A stretch of 64,000 nt of DNA, from positions 13,757,748-13,821,747 of the forward strand of contig JAJEKV010000031.1 of NCBI GenBank assembly GCA_021234155.1, in the 5' to 3' direction. The translations under genes were made by a program, and so were the position numbers. The notes beneath the pieces were generated by a model. It made no database searches. It was not told the DNA's origin and saw only the letters and a list, made by a program, of their open reading frames with translations. The stretch is from Isoetes taiwanensis (taxonomy: Eukaryota > Streptophyta > Lycopodiopsida > Isoetales > Isoetaceae). The stretch's first letter is position 1, and every line of letters starts with the position of its first letter. Positions 23,728 through 36,198 of this stretch are shown here, one piece after another.

Positions 23728-23985
23728 TTTCTCTAGGGTTAGGATTTTGCCTATACTCTCTCTCTGTATGGTTTTACTTCTAGAGCCCGAGTTATTGTGC
23801 AAATAATGTTTTCGAATCTCAATTTTGGATTCTAAGCATCCAAAGCGTCCTTTGAGCAACATTCCTCTCTTGCCTATTCTCTCACTAGGGTTTTGCTTCC
23901 AGTGCCCATATTGTTGTGCAAACAATGTTTTAAAGTCCCTCCTTTAGATTTTAAACATCCAAAATGATCCTTGAACAACACTTCC
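23728..23985. repeat. ~125-bp repeat, copies 1 and 2
   Basis: Two tandem units share TTCTCTCACTAGGGTTTTGC, TTGTGCAAACAATGTTTT, TTTTGGATTCTAAGCATCC and CTTTGAGCAACA. A third copy lies at about 25755-25865, on the other side of the LINE. Confidence 0.75.
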
Positions 23986-24002
23986 CTCTCTCTCTCTCTT
24001 TC

Positions 24003-25750
24003 TTTTTTTTTTTTTTTTTTGAAGGACGAAAGCCAAAAAGTTTATCAATCAGATAAAAGTACAAAATTTGCATGTCTCATCTAACTGCATAAGCATAAAA
24101 AGATGCTACAGGATCACGAGCCTGGAGCACAATGTACTTAATCCAGAATAGAAGATTAACGATAAGAATCAATTGAAGATACTGAATCCAGATACATTCC
24201 ATCATTTCTGACTCAAGAGAGGAACACTCATACTGTCAATATCTTTTTCTGGGCCACCGCAATAACACCATGTGCAGATGAATAAATGCCCTGAAAGATG
24301 TGGTGTCTGCGACGCTCCCATATCGACCATAAGAGCCAATCAGAACCAAGATGGAATGCCCTCTGTTTAGCTGGGGGGCATGCATTGGGATAGGACGCCA
24401 AGAGGATGCATCTACAGTCCAATGCACTGTTAAAAAAACCTTGTAGCAAGAACCACGCCGACTGAACCTCCGGACAATAGAAGAGATCTGAAAGACAGAG
24501 TGGGCATATTGCAGATATGTGATGATCATAACGACGTTGGAAGGCATTAATACACAGGCACCTGTGGATAACCTGCCGCCATAATACAAAGACTTTAGGG
24601 TGGAGCAACTTATCCCAAAGCCATCGCCATGTACGACGCAAAGTGGTAAGGATTAATCTGGCTTGATTGTGGTGGACAACACCACCTGCCTGAAAGATTA
24701 ATTGGATAATACCCGAATGGTCTTGTTAGGATGAATAGTGCCTTGTTAAACTCTCCTTCGGAAAAGAGAGTAGGCTTGCATAACTGGAATTCAGTTTTAT
24801 CCTTTTGCTATTATCTCCTATGTTGAGCCTGGTGTATTTGGAATTGTACTTAGCTCTAAGATGATGAGCTGGTACGATAATTCTTTGGAGGGCAATTATT
24901 GGAATTGCCCTAGTACCCACTCCATGGTCTCTGCAGCACTAGCAGGTTGATGCTTGCTGTGTTATATGGAACCTATAGGTGTCACCCATCTGGCAACTGG
25001 AGGGATTGTGATGCTAAAAGAAGGCGATATACTGATTTGACAAAGTACTTGCCTTTGTGAATATTTTCATGAAAATCCCAAGGCACCCTTTCGGTAACAT
25101 CAACCTGCACCATAAGAGGCAAATTTTCTGCGGCCTTCTCCTATACAGACACATCCCAACGAGAGAGCAGGAACTTTGCCTAAAATTCGGGCTGAGACAG
25201 TAGGCGAGGGCTTCATACCAGACTTGAATAGAGACAACACCTGCAAGAACCCATCGTCTCTGTGTAAGGGGATGAACTGATGCTGCCAGTAGAGGTGCCG
25301 AGGGGTTTGGAGGCAGTGGTACCCACCACCATGGAGTCTCCAATAGGGTGTGGATGGAAGGACATGGCCAAAAAGGGTAGTTGACTACCTCCCATGATGG
25401 TTGACTGCCTCCCATACTGTTAACAACCCACGAAGAAATGGAGAAACACTTGGAAAAGGCTGCAGAGGCTGAAATAATGCCCAAGGTAGGACTGGTTTGA
25501 CTGCCTTCTTGCCGATAGGGATACAGTGACCAAGAGCTTGTCTAAGAAGGAATAAATCAGGAGAGTCGTCTTCACCATTCAGGAGTCTCCAAATGAACTT
25601 AAAAATATAGACTTTGCTCTGCAGTAAGAAGTCCAACATACCGAGACTACCTGCCCATTTTAGAAGGATGCACTTTGACCAAGCCACCTTAATCACAATA
25701 CCTTCTTCAGTACTTGCCCATATAAAGTTCCGAACTATTGCAATAAGCTC
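24003..25750 (-). mobile_element. 5'-truncated L1-type LINE
   Basis: Minus-strand element with its poly(A) tail seen as the T run at 24003-24021. Just before the tail is a terminus typical of plant L1 (TTGATAAACTTTTTGG). The upstream part (about 25400-25745) reads RNFIWASTEEG, KVAWSKCILLKWAGSLGML and FKFIWRLLNGEDDSPD, the RT C-terminal region. The ORF at 24228-24641 is the zinc-binding domain: WRWLWDKLLHPKVFVLWRQV, CINAFQRR, CPLCL, FYCPEVQSAW and LLWSIWERRR. Endonuclease and the RT core are missing. It inserted between units of the ~125-bp repeat. Confidence 0.85.
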
Positions 25751-25754
25751 ACTT

Positions 25755-25865
25755 ATCTCTTGCTTATTCTCTCACTAGGGTTTCGCCCAAATTGTTATGC
25801 AAACAACATTTTTGAGTCCCCATTTTGGATTCTAGGCATCCAAAACTTCCTTTGAGCAACATCTA
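25755..25865. repeat. ~125-bp repeat, copy 3
   Basis: Matches the units at 23728-23985 (TTCTCTCACTAGGGTTTCGC and TTTTGGATTCTAGGCATCC), separated from them by the LINE. Confidence 0.75.
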
Positions 25866-26629
25866 TGCTTTTCACTAATCTCTGCATGGACCTCATCTCG
25901 CACACCCCAAATAGCCATGGCCGTTTATATAGCCCCCACCCCAATCCAAATTTGGATGGAGACACCCATCAAACCACAACCCAGCCTACCAAGGCCCATC
26001 CTCATGCCCAACCACACCCACAACATGAGCCCCTTGCATGACGAGCTCTCCTGGGAGGACCAAGTGGACAGGCCAACATGAAAATGGCCCACATCAAATG
26101 GCAAAGGCGAGGGGATTATTGCTACTCAGGTTTGATGGCAAACCAAGCATCGACAGAGAGGCCTAGAAACAACTCAAGGCAAGAATTGAGAGTAACAATA
26201 CCCAAATTGTAGGGTGATAGAAGAGGTGCAGTCCTCAGTCCCCAGATGCTCAGAAGGCAATTGGCAATGGAGAAACAATAGATTGCAGAAATGGAAACAT
26301 GCACACAGCAGATGGAATACAACATCTGCTAGGTGCACTTTGAGAGGCAGCAAAACAAGCAGGGTCTCGCTAGGACCAGGTGTACTCCCTGCCCACCACC
26401 ATGGAAGCCATGACAAGGATACTGAGTGGGAGAAGACGACAACCATCTCCCGTCACCAATCAAAAACGAAGGAGACTGCTACCATGATGCGAAGGGTTCG
26501 GGTCGCCTTTGAAGAGAGCCAGTCACAACTGAGAACACTTCATAATAGGGTCGAGACACGGCTGAACCCTACATTGGACTCCCGCTTATAAAAACTGGAG
26601 CAAAGCTCTGCTGCTCGAGATCTGGAGGT
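25866..26629. other. Unassigned, moderately GC-rich
   Basis: Open frames exist on both strands (26214-26591 plus; 26174-26446 minus), but neither shows recognisable domains. It may be degenerate retroelement sequence. Confidence 0.3.
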
Positions 26630-26755
26630 GCAGGAGCTGCGGCAGCATCGCCTAACAAGGCAAGGGCCTCCATGTAGAGGCCCATGAGCAATGCAGGAGC
26701 TGCGGCAGCATCGCCTAACAAGGCAAGGGCCTCCATGTAGAGGCCCATGAGCAAT
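26630..26755. repeat. Perfect 63-bp tandem duplication
   Basis: The 63-bp unit starting GCAGGAGCTGCGGCAGCATC occurs twice without a gap (26630-26692 and 26693-26755). A third copy begins but stops after a few bases. Because 63 is a multiple of 3, open frames across it repeat in register. Confidence 0.95.
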
Positions 26756-26879
26756 GCAGGCCTCCGGCTGAGGCCTCGCCTCGATTTGGACAAAACATGC
26801 CTGCCATGGTATTCCCATCTATGGGGATGTTCTTTTATTTTGCAAGAACTCTTCCCCTTTTTCTTTTTGCACCTACTAG

Positions 26880-27395
26880 GAATTTGAAAGTATCATATAT
26901 GAGGAGCCGACTTATACCTACTACAATTTTAAAGTATCACCCATCCGGAGCTTATAACACCTACTACCAATGCCTATTACCCACGTGGAGCTTATTTTTA
27001 CTAATTTGCATACGGCCGGGCTTTTTTCTTTTGCACCGTTCCTCGGCTCAGCCCCTGCCTCTGGCCGGGGCCTCGCCTCGGTTTGGGCACCTTTGCTATT
27101 ATTCCTCGACTCGGCCTCGCCTCACTTTGGGGCCAACCAAGTTGTCCTATTACCGGTTCCAAAGTATCACCCGTTAGGAGCTTACTCAACCTCGGTTCAG
27201 CCTCGCGTTGCATATACACCTATTACCAATTCCAAACCGGGGCCTCGCCGCGGTTTGGACATTGGGAGCTTACTCACACCTACTACCAATTTCAAAGTAT
27301 CACCCATTGGGAGTTTACTCACACCTACTATCAACTCTAAACACACCTACTACTACTTCCAAAGTATCACCCATTGGGAGCATACTACAACTAAT
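26880..27395. repeat. Degenerate ~45-60 bp tandem repeat
   Basis: Repeated words CACCTACTACCAATT, AAAGTATCACCCATT and GGGAGCTTACTC recur about eight times with variable spacing. Some units have acquired GC-rich inserts containing CCTCGGTTTGG and GGCCTCGCC. Confidence 0.7.
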
Positions 27396-28410
27396 ATGAA
27401 AGCATGAATTGCAAGGCAGCAACAATTCCAGTAGGAGCTGAGCTCCCGATTTCAGGAAGGAGAGGCCACTGCACAGGCCATGGTAGTCCCACATATCCAA
27501 AAGCTTGTACGACGTCAGCCAGTGCCGCCCACTACTATATCGCCAAGCCGCCCCATGCCGCCACCACTACAGCAATGCCACAACCCAAAACCACAGCCTC
27601 TACATCAACTATCCAAAGGAACTGTTGCTGAAAAAGTTTAGTATTTATGTGAATTTCTCTCTCTTTATCCAGATCATCGATTTAGCAAGCATCGTTACCA
27701 AGTTACATTGGCTTGTAAGTAGTTGGATGCTAGTTTTCAGTTTAGAAATTTAAAGACGATTTAAAGTTTTGTTTGATGCGCAAGACTGCTTGAGCATGCA
27801 AGTTTTTCAAGATCTTATATTTATAAAATCTTAATGCTCAAAAAAACTACTTCCTCGCGGAAGGGAACTCTCGCTCTTGTTCAAGTTAAATGGTGAAATT
27901 TATTTGGTGGTTCAGGAAGGAGGCCTTTCTTGCCCAAGCTAAGGTTAGATTACTTGCTTGGATGAGTAGAAAGGGGAAATATCTGGGAATGCCATGTTCA
28001 AGTGAGGGACGCTTGCTTGATGGATCAACATGGGGATTACTCTTGCCCAAATGTGATGTTTTTTCTTCCAGGCTAATGGCGATCGAGGACGATCGATCGT
28101 GGAAGGGAAGGATTGTTATGGTATAAGCACGGGGGAGTGGCCTACGGTGAAAGCATTACACTATTAAGGCAAAGCTATGTAAATTATTAGTCCCAGATAT
28201 TGCAAGCATATAGAAAGGGACGTGACCAACGACCTTTATCAAAGAAGGGGCAACATGAAGACAAAAAAGGGCCAATGAGATTTATGTTAAGAGAAGCCCT
28301 TACATTTAAAGGGACATCGAAATGTTAAAAAGGAAAAACATGTGTAAGGGTTGTGGATAAAGGTTTGGTTAATTATAGGAAGGGTCCAACTATCTGGAGA
28401 TAACGTATAG
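27396..28410. other. Unassigned spacer
   Basis: No gene recognised. Short open frames (27404-27631 and 27890-28126) have no family resemblance. Confidence 0.35.
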
Positions 28411-28490
28411 CTTCAAGGTTTTTGGGTGAATAACGCCGGTCGTGGGGCCCCATCGATCCACGCCGGAATGCCCGACCAAAAACCTTGAAG
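28411..28490. repeat. Inverted repeat, perfect 15-bp arms
   Basis: CTTCAAGGTTTTTGG (28411-28425) and its reverse complement (28476-28490) enclose 50 bp. The enclosed part contains CGCCGG-type words and GGGGCCCC, so secondary pairing in the loop is possible. Confidence 0.9.
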
Positions 28491-28949
28491 TTATAATATG
28501 GTATTTGGGGGGCGATTTCGGCGATTTTTTGCGGCTATGGCATTGGTACGATGATCGTTGGTGTGATGGTGCTACGGCAGGGCACCATAACTTCTTGGTG
28601 CAATGGTGCTACAGCAAGGCATCATAATGGCGATGGATTATTGGTGCAAATCAATGCTTAAGCTTTCGACAGAGATTTTTTTTAGGCTTGGCGCTCCTGC
28701 TCTCGCCCAGTAGTTCTGTGGTTTGTAGGTTAAAGATCGGCCCGGTTCCTAGCTAAGATTTTCGTTTACATTCTTTTAGTTAAGATTTTTATTTGCAGGT
28801 AAGAGTTTTGGGTGCAAGCCACAATTTAATCTCCTTTCTTTCATGAGGCGAGTTTATGGCAATTTTGTTTTATTGACTTGCTCCAAACAGGGTAAGGAAG
28901 CAATGGTCATTTTCAGGTGAAAAAGCCTTTGATCTATGGATTCAAGCTC

Positions 28950-29070
28950 TGGCTCTGTCTTGGTCTGAACAGGGTCGATTCAAGCTTGGCAGGGTCGATT
29001 CAAGCAAGCTTGGCAGGGTCGATTCAAGGGTTTGGGTCCGAGCGGGGGTTTGAACATGGTCGATTCAAGC
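28950..29070. repeat. Short tandem repeat GGGTCGATTCAAG
   Basis: GGGTCGATTCAAG occurs at least three times within about 60 bp (28973-29030), with spacers such as CTTGGCA. A related word, GGTCGATTCAAGC, follows near 29058. Confidence 0.8.
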
Positions 29071-29599
29071 AAGAAACAAAGCATTGTTAAGCGGCTAAAA
29101 CTAGAAATGCGGCATGGTAGACTCAACTATCATTCTGCAATGGAATTGCCTGCCACGTGGCAGCAACCAAGGCAAACAATCGTGACCCAAATACCATATT
29201 GATGTAAGTGAAAAGGCCATTTTACGATAAAGGAGACATGGATATTTAAGTGGGGAAAAGCCGTTGCCTTTGTAAAAAGGCTACGACTATATATGAGGAT
29301 GGACTAACTTAATAAAGGGGGACCAACTCTTGAAGGAGGAAGGACATTTGACATTTGTACATCAGCCCGCTACAAGCCATCAACAAGAGGAGAGACTAAA
29401 GCTAACATGGCAGGTTAAATCGTGAGCAAAGATGCTTCATATGCCAATGGTTTGCAGATTGCTCATAAAGCCTATGTTGCAGATTGTTATCTATAACTAC
29501 CTTCTTATCCAGAAGCCTATATAATTTTCCCTCCGATTTGGAGACCGTGGGTTTTAGCGGTGTCGGGGAGCTAGTTAAGCCGCGTAAGTAGCTTGCCCA

Positions 29600-30720
29600 A
29601 AGATAGCTACGTATATCCAGGAATGCCAGTTGTGTCAGCAGACAAAGGCGGAACAACTTCAAATCCCAGGAGCTTTGAAAACTTTGGCGGTGCCAGACAC
29701 CGAGTGGGAAGTTATCAGCATGGATTTCATAGTGGGCCTTCCAAGGCAGTAGGGGCTTTGATGCCTGGATGATTATTGTAGATAAGTTGTCTAAAATGGC
29801 ACATTCTTGCCTTACCGCATCTTATACAACCTTGTTATCTACCAAAGAGATTTTTATATTGCATTGGATGCACAGGGCGATCGTCTTCAATAGAGATCCA
29901 GAGTTCATCAACGCCTTTTGGCAATACTTCTTCAACATTGTGGATGATTTCTGCTTATCATCCACAGACAGATGGGCAAATGGAGTGCACACAGAATCTT
30001 GGAGGACATGTTGAGAAACTATGTTTAGAATAAGCAATCCAAATGAGCTGATTACATTCACCTAGTCGAGTTGTGGCAATAATACGAAGCAAGAGTCATT
30101 GAAGATGTTTCCCTTCGTGATCACTTACGATTATCAATGCTTGACCCCAGATACGTGGTACAATCTAGTGTCCAAGATGGAAGTTTCTCAACAACCTCTG
30201 GCAGATATGCAGCGGCTTGTGGTAGAAGTGTGAAAATATCTTCTAGCAACAAGGGCACATCAGAAGAGTCTAATGGATAGACATAAAACTCCTCGAGAGT
30301 TTGTTGTGGAAGATGAAGTTTAGCTCAAGTAAATGTGAAGCAAGCAAAGCTCTGCATCGGCAATTGCAACTTTCTCTAAGATGGCGGGCCTTTTAAGGTT
30401 GTCAAGCGAATAGGGAAATCCAGTAATATAAGCTTGACTGATTCGCTCATCTAAAAGTTCATAAGGTCTTCCATGCAAACTTATTAAAGAAACATACTCC
30501 AAACTATGAGGAAGTTTTGGAGACTTCAACCTTGTTGGAAATAACAGAGGAGCAACTTGAGTTGTCCATAAGCTACTTCTTGACAAGGCATTAAGGCCAG
30601 AGTTCCTTTAGTACCTAGTCAAATGGAAACGTTTCCTCGTGGAAGACGCGACAGGGGTATTAAAACATGATTTAGAGAAGCATTACCCAAAGTTTCAACG
30701 GCCAAGACGACTTCAACTTA
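29600..30720 (+). mobile_element. Ty3/gypsy chromovirus integrase remnant
   Basis: Across several frames the plus strand shows the end of the integrase zinc-binding region (CQLCQQTKAEQLQIPG) and then VPDTEWEVISMDFIVGLP, the start of the gypsy integrase core. Next come MIIVDKLSKMAH, a HPQTDGQ-like segment near 29960 and LEDMLRNYV. Near 30590-30690, YLVKWKRF and LEKHYPKF resemble a chromodomain, which identifies a chromovirus. Frameshifts and stops are numerous. The upstream RT and LTRs were not found. Confidence 0.8.
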
Positions 30721-31610
30721 GTCAAGTGTGTGGTAGGTAGCTTTAGCAGGTATGTTAGTGCTTAAGTGGAGAGAGCGCGGGCATCCTATGGTAGCTAAGA
30801 TGCATACATGTAAGCATTGGATTATTGGGTAATGATGAGATCATCTTAAATGTTCTCTATGCCATGATGCACTGCGGATGTGCATGATCAAAGATCATGT
30901 AGGTTAAAATGGTGAGCGTTGGCGACATTACAGGAGGAATAGCTCTTTGTTCCCTTGGTGTGGCCATTCAAGGTGGAGTAAGCAGGCGGAGGCCGTCAGG
31001 ATAGTAGGCAGGGGCAGCTATGGCAGAACAAAAAGGTGCAATGGCTATGGTGGTGGTGGCTATTCCGGTGGCTATGGCGGCCTGAGGTCGCTATGGCATA
31101 GCTAGAGCAAAAAGGAAATCATAAAACCCTAACTTAAAACGTCCGTTAGTTTCCTAAATGCCCCTAATTTTTTTTTTAATTTTTTTTTAAAGTCAACTTT
31201 CGGTCAAACCGGCGCAGTCTGCATTTTGGATGCTTAGAATTGAAAAATAAACTCCTATTTTGCAAAGTGTGCCGATTTAGGGTTTCCTCCCTTCTGGTGC
31301 CACTTTTGGGTCGACTAAAAGGTGCTTTAAGCTAATTTGGAAGTTTTCGACGCAATGGAATGAAGAATTTTTCCAATCCGAGCTTCTTAGAGAAAGTTAT
31401 GGCCTCTGGAAAAGAGGGACCATTTCCTGCTAAAACTCAATACGTTTCTACCTTTATACCTCCAAATTTTCCTCACAACCACGCTGTTAGCACAAATTTG
31501 GGCCTCAAACATTCTAACTACAGGGTTCTAAAGAATTTTCCTAAGTTAGAGTCTCCAACTACTTAATGTTCTATCGAGTTAGAACATGGCCAGTGCAATG
31601 ATCTGGTCCA
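30721..31610. other. Unassigned spacer
   Basis: No gene recognised. A T/A-rich stretch at about 31168-31192 and words such as TTTTGGATGCTTAGAATTG recall the ~125-bp repeat at 23.7 kb. Confidence 0.35.
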
Positions 31611-31633
31611 CCAAAATCATGCTCTGATACTAT

Positions 31634-33107
31634 TGTGACGCTCCCCGAATCTATATGATGTTCCCATTGTATAAATACGAGAAATCCCCTCTTCCATGGC
31701 GGCAATACCACCATAGAAAGGCCCTCCGTCTGACTCGGACCACTTGTGATGGCAAGTGTCTGGGTGAAGGACACAGAGGTGTCATTCGTCCCACATTTTT
31801 TATGGGAATCCTATATGGCGGAAGTGTACATACAAGGTTAGCACCTGGCAACAACACAAATAAATAATATGCCACCACGAAGGGTGGCCCATCATCATCC
31901 ATAAGAATGCAATAGAATACCAACATAACAAGGAAATACATCATAAATATGGGCTCTACCCTGGCTTAGACTCATGGGGATCAACTGACAGTCAAGGCCC
32001 CCAGATAACAACAGATGGAGTCATAACAATGGCGTTGGCTGGCATAGAACAATGGCTAGGGTAGTCCACTCCATCTGCCCCTCCTGTGCACACTTTGCAG
32101 ATAGGCTGGAACATGCTATGGCGTGATTGTAGCCTTCCGGAGACGCAATCCCATGGAATCACCCTTTGGAACTACTCCGGGTTACATCTCCCCGGTCTGA
32201 TGAGGCAGGTCGGAGATGCGTCCCCTCCCCGAGCATGATGGATCCCTAGGTGTGCTAGAGAACACTTGCCACCTCAGTGACCCCCGCGTTCGTACCCGAC
32301 TTACTCCCCTAAATCTAAAGGCCGGCTCACCTGCCTGTTCAAGTTCAGGGCGCCACATACTTTTGGCATGACACATGCGACCCAGGGAGTGTCGGAACCA
32401 TACCCAGCCCTCTCCATGACCGGCTATAAGCCTAGCACACTGTAGGGGTCCTGCAACCGCGCTAGGCAAGACCTCACCCCCAATTCACCATCATACTCAT
32501 TATCTGGTGCTGAATCACATCATAGCATCCACAGCCAGTTGGGCTCTTGTGCACAGGCCGCATTTACTGGGATTTAAGAGGTTCTAGCTAGGAACATCAC
32601 TAAATCTAGATAGCTTTCAGGTCTCTACCTCCCTTAACCCCATACAACACAGGAGGAACAGAAAGAAAAGACTGAATTATATACAACATCCATCATCAAC
32701 ATAAGTAGATCATAGAATAGAATCTATCCATCTACTCAAACAAGGGTTAGAGTAGCGCACAACTACATAAAGACTAACATGTGTCCTGGCTTGACCCATT
32801 GTCTCAAAGAACATCCATAGAACTAGTCAGGTGTTAAGTTGCAACAGCTCCTTCCTCCCTCTGCTCTTCCCAAACTCGAATTTGGGGCAGAATTGGGTTG
32901 GGAGCTCAATTTGCCATCCAAAATTGGCAAGCCGCCTTTGGCCAATCGAGTTAGGCCAAGTGGCACACTCTAATTAGCCTACTTGGCTAATTAAGACCAT
33001 TAGTTGGTCTACTTTGGTTAGTTTAATCCAAATTCCAATGGTCTTAATCCCTTTGTGACGTGTCATGTTCGGTATACCTATACCATATACTTACATGGAA
33101 CGTCACA
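31634..33107 (-). repeat. Gypsy LTR, minus orientation, with PBS
   Basis: A 1474-bp LTR bounded by TGTGACG and CGTCACA. The adjoining left sequence, read on the minus strand, gives AGTATCAGAGCATGA (31617-31632). This is one base from the tRNA-iMet primer-binding site, so this is the 5' LTR of a minus-strand element whose interior is nearly all lost. It is homologous to 33853-35445 in opposite orientation; for example both contain TGGAGTGGACTACCCTA. No matching target duplication was seen at its ends. Confidence 0.75.
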
Positions 33108-33507
33108 ATAAGCTAGTTCCTGAGTTGTCTTCAAACAAAATGTAACCAAAATTCTCCATTCCGAGATGTTCATGAAGAACTATAGAGATACATATGAGCC
33201 AAAACTTGTATACAGAAAACATGATATGCCAGAAATTGTAGGTATTAAGGTAGGTGAAATGGTCAATGGAGGATGGTTGAAGGATGAAGTTTGTGTGTTT
33301 TCCCCAATCCAGTGCCTCTAATAGGTCTGTAATACAGAAAATAGCCATTAAGAGCAGCAAATTTACATAAAGATCTGCCTTTCCCCTGTGATAGTAGTAA
33401 CATTCCCTGTAGAATTCAAACTGACCATCTGTCATATTCATGTGATTCATTTCAAGCAACCAAAATAAATTGATCATCTGATAGGTGCTCTTGCAATATT
33501 CATATGC

Positions 33508-33713
33508 CTATTGTATCTCTTTAACAGGGAATGCCTCAAGCTTTGTATAATAATCTGTTGGGCTTCTTGGATTTCCAGTAATAATCTTCATAACCATTGA
33601 TCTGAGTGTCAAGCTGCCCCAGATATTTGTCTGCCTCTTTAAAGTCAAAACTTGTGTCCAGATCATGTTTACAAAAGTCCAGATACCTATCATCAACAAT
33701 AGATGTATTAGAA
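33508..33713 (-). pseudogene. Possible orphan exon, unidentified gene
   Basis: On the minus strand, a pyrimidine tract and CAG at about 33714 precede a 60-codon open stretch. It contains DDRYLDFCKHDLDTSFDFKE, ADKYLGQLDTQINGYEDYYW and KSKKPNRLLY. The composition (many D, K, Y and E, few rare residues) looks like true coding sequence, unlike the surrounding DNA. It ends at a stop, or after a one-base shift at KLEAFPVKEIQ. I do not recognise the family. It is squeezed between two inverted LTRs, so it may be a gene fragment broken by their insertion. Confidence 0.35.
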
Positions 33714-33852
33714 TCTGAAGAAGAACAATATAATTTTAAAATATCATGCGGGCCAGAGAATTGTCCAATGTTATTCCAATTTTATAATTTTCATAACCAT
33801 TCCGAGACCTGTGAGCAGGTGCAGTAGTTTATAAGTCATGAAAAATATTTAT

Positions 33853-35445
33853 TGTGACGTTCCAGCATAGTATACGGTCCTAAGATGTATATTGTACTGC
33901 CTCGTCATGCGTACACGCCATTCCGACTGACGTGTACGCCAACGTGTAGCCGAGCAAGTAGAACCCTAGGGGGCAACTTGCAAGGTGTGTGCATTTAATT
34001 ATGGCACATTTGCTCATGTGCACACTTATCCATGTGTGTGTCAATGTGTACACGTTTATCCATGTGGATATCCTAGGCCACTTGTTTAATATAAGTGGGG
34101 CCACATCCAATTATCCCACATGCCTAAAGGGGATAATGGGAACCCTAGCTCTAACCCTTAGTCTATTTAGGTAAAGGAAATCCTAACTTGCTATTTTCGT
34201 CCATAGCATCCTAGGACTCTGTTTTGCTTGCTCCAAGAGCCAAACTCGCCTCCCAAACTCTGTCCGAGCGATCTAGCTCATCAGTTTTTCCCTTCTAGCT
34301 TCATCTTCTAGCAGTCCAGCAGTATGGTCGAGTTCAGAGCAGGAGGAGCGAGCCAAGGATCAGGTATTTTGTCAATTTAATAGCCTAAACCATCTCCCAG
34401 ACATTGAATAAGTAGGTTTAGCCTATTAAATTGCCCATAGCAGCCATCTAGATCTCTAGATATCGAGCCCTAACTAAAGAACCTAACTCTGTGATTTAGA
34501 TTAGATCTTGTTCTTTAGTTCTTCTGTGATGTATGGATGATGTATCTATTGGGAAGGGGGGTAGAGACCTTAAAGCCTAGTAGATGATGCTCCTAGCTAG
34601 CCTCTTTAGTGCACTGTAAATTCGGCCTGTGTACAAGAGCCACACCTGGTTGTGGGTGAAGGGGGCAGGCTGGCTCATAAGGAGGTTCATGTCGACTCAT
34701 GAGAACGATCCCTCACGGTGTGCAAAAGCCTACGGGGGATCCCTATGGACTAGGTCTAATGGCTTGCCCGCTGCGTGTGGGCAAGGCATGGGCTCGGCGC
34801 CCGGTGGAGTGATGCGTCATTCTCCATTGGGTTCAAGTCGAATAAAGGCAAGTGGCCCTCTAGTCCCCTTGAGTCGGCATGTAGATCTCGGAGGGAGTGA
34901 TCCCTTCTGCCCCATCGGGCTGGGGAGATGCAACCCAGGGAATAGCCCTTTGGCTATGCATCCGGCGGGCTCTGATCAGGTCCCAACACTTTTCAACCTA
35001 CTCGCAAAGTGTGCACCGGGAGGGGCCGGATGGAGTGGACTACCCTAAGCCATGTTCTTATGCCAGCCAAATCCATTTGCCATGAATTATGTATGCGCAA
35101 TGACCTGCGAGTCCCAAGTGAGTGGGTCATTCCCTATGAGTGCGAGCCTTGGGTAGGATCTCCATATGTGATGTGCTGATCTTTGTCTATCAGATATGTG
35201 GTGAGCCATCCTTCGTGATGGTCATGTGATGTTGATGTATGTACTCTTCGACATGTATATTACGCTTCCACGACTAGGTAGGCCACAAGAAGAGGCGGGG
35301 TAAATGACCCCTTCATTCTTCCCACTGGAACTCATCAAGGTTGCAGTGACACGTGGAGGGCCCTATATTAGCATGGAGCTGGTATGGAGGATGAACTCCT
35401 GTTTGTATACGGTGAGTGCACCGTATACAAGTAGGGGACGTCACA
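33853..35445 (+). repeat. Solo gypsy LTR, plus orientation
   Basis: A 1593-bp LTR starts TGTGACGTTCC and ends GGGGACGTCACA. Flanking pentamers TTTAT and TTCAT (33848-33852 and 35446-35450) are a target duplication with one change. No primer-binding site or coding interior follows, so it is a solo LTR made by LTR-LTR recombination. It is the same family as 31634-33107. GC-rich open frames inside (for example 34629-35048) are not genes. Confidence 0.8.
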
Positions 35446-35563
35446 TTCATTTTGATCCAAATGATGGATACATTGTGACCATCATGTAAGCATCTGTTTT
35501 TATATTTCTAAATATTCCATAAAATAGTAAAAGCAATTGTGTTTTGAAAGTTGTTATCATGTA

Positions 35564-35790
35564 TCAAAAATTAACAATGTTATCTGGCTTTCTAATCCCC
35601 AAATTTCCTTCACACCACATCCAAAGGGGGGTTAATTTGGAACACTGAAAAATATGAGCAATGGATGCAGAGTGGTTAGAGCAAAGGTTACAGTTTGGAG
35701 GAATAGGATTACCTCCATTGCTTTGCCTATTGGGATTTAGAAATACGAACACGTGGCGGAAAGAAGGCAATGGCGTACGTCGATTGTCTA
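35564..35790 (-). pseudogene. LINE zinc-binding domain remnant
   Basis: The minus-strand frame reads CNLCSNHSASIAHIFQC and SKLTPLWMWCEGNLG. This is the C-x2-C...H-x3-C signature of the zinc-binding domain found at the C-terminus of plant L1 LINE ORF2. The rest of the element is absent. Confidence 0.6.
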
Positions 35791-36198
35791 GATAGACTTC
35801 GTTTCAACCATTGCGTATGAGAGATATATACATTATATGTGGCTTAGAATGCAAACAGATAGCATAAAAATAGCCTTTGATTAGTGACACGTGTCAACTA
35901 TCTAAAGGGACTTCCATCCTATAAATAGAAGATGTTCCTAACTGAAGTACTTAAGTCTTCTATTTTGGACTTAAGTACTCCAATCTAACTTAAGTCCAGA
36001 TTGATCTCTTCATCATAAACAAAGATTAGTCCAAGAAAATAACTACTTTACAGGCTAACTGAATGCATCTATTCTTCAATCAATAGAAATTGCTAGATAA
36101 ATCCATCATTGCACCATCCATGCTCTAGAATTTCAAAACTAGTTCTAGTTTTCAAAACTGTAAATCTAGATTCCACAAATCCTAGAAAAACCAGAACC

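Noticed and set aside
26214-26591. Possible gag-like protein
   Set aside because: Basic composition but no zinc knuckle or other motif. The opposite strand is open as well.
34629-35048. 139-codon GC-rich frame
   Set aside because: Lies wholly inside the solo LTR and is not kept in the sister LTR.
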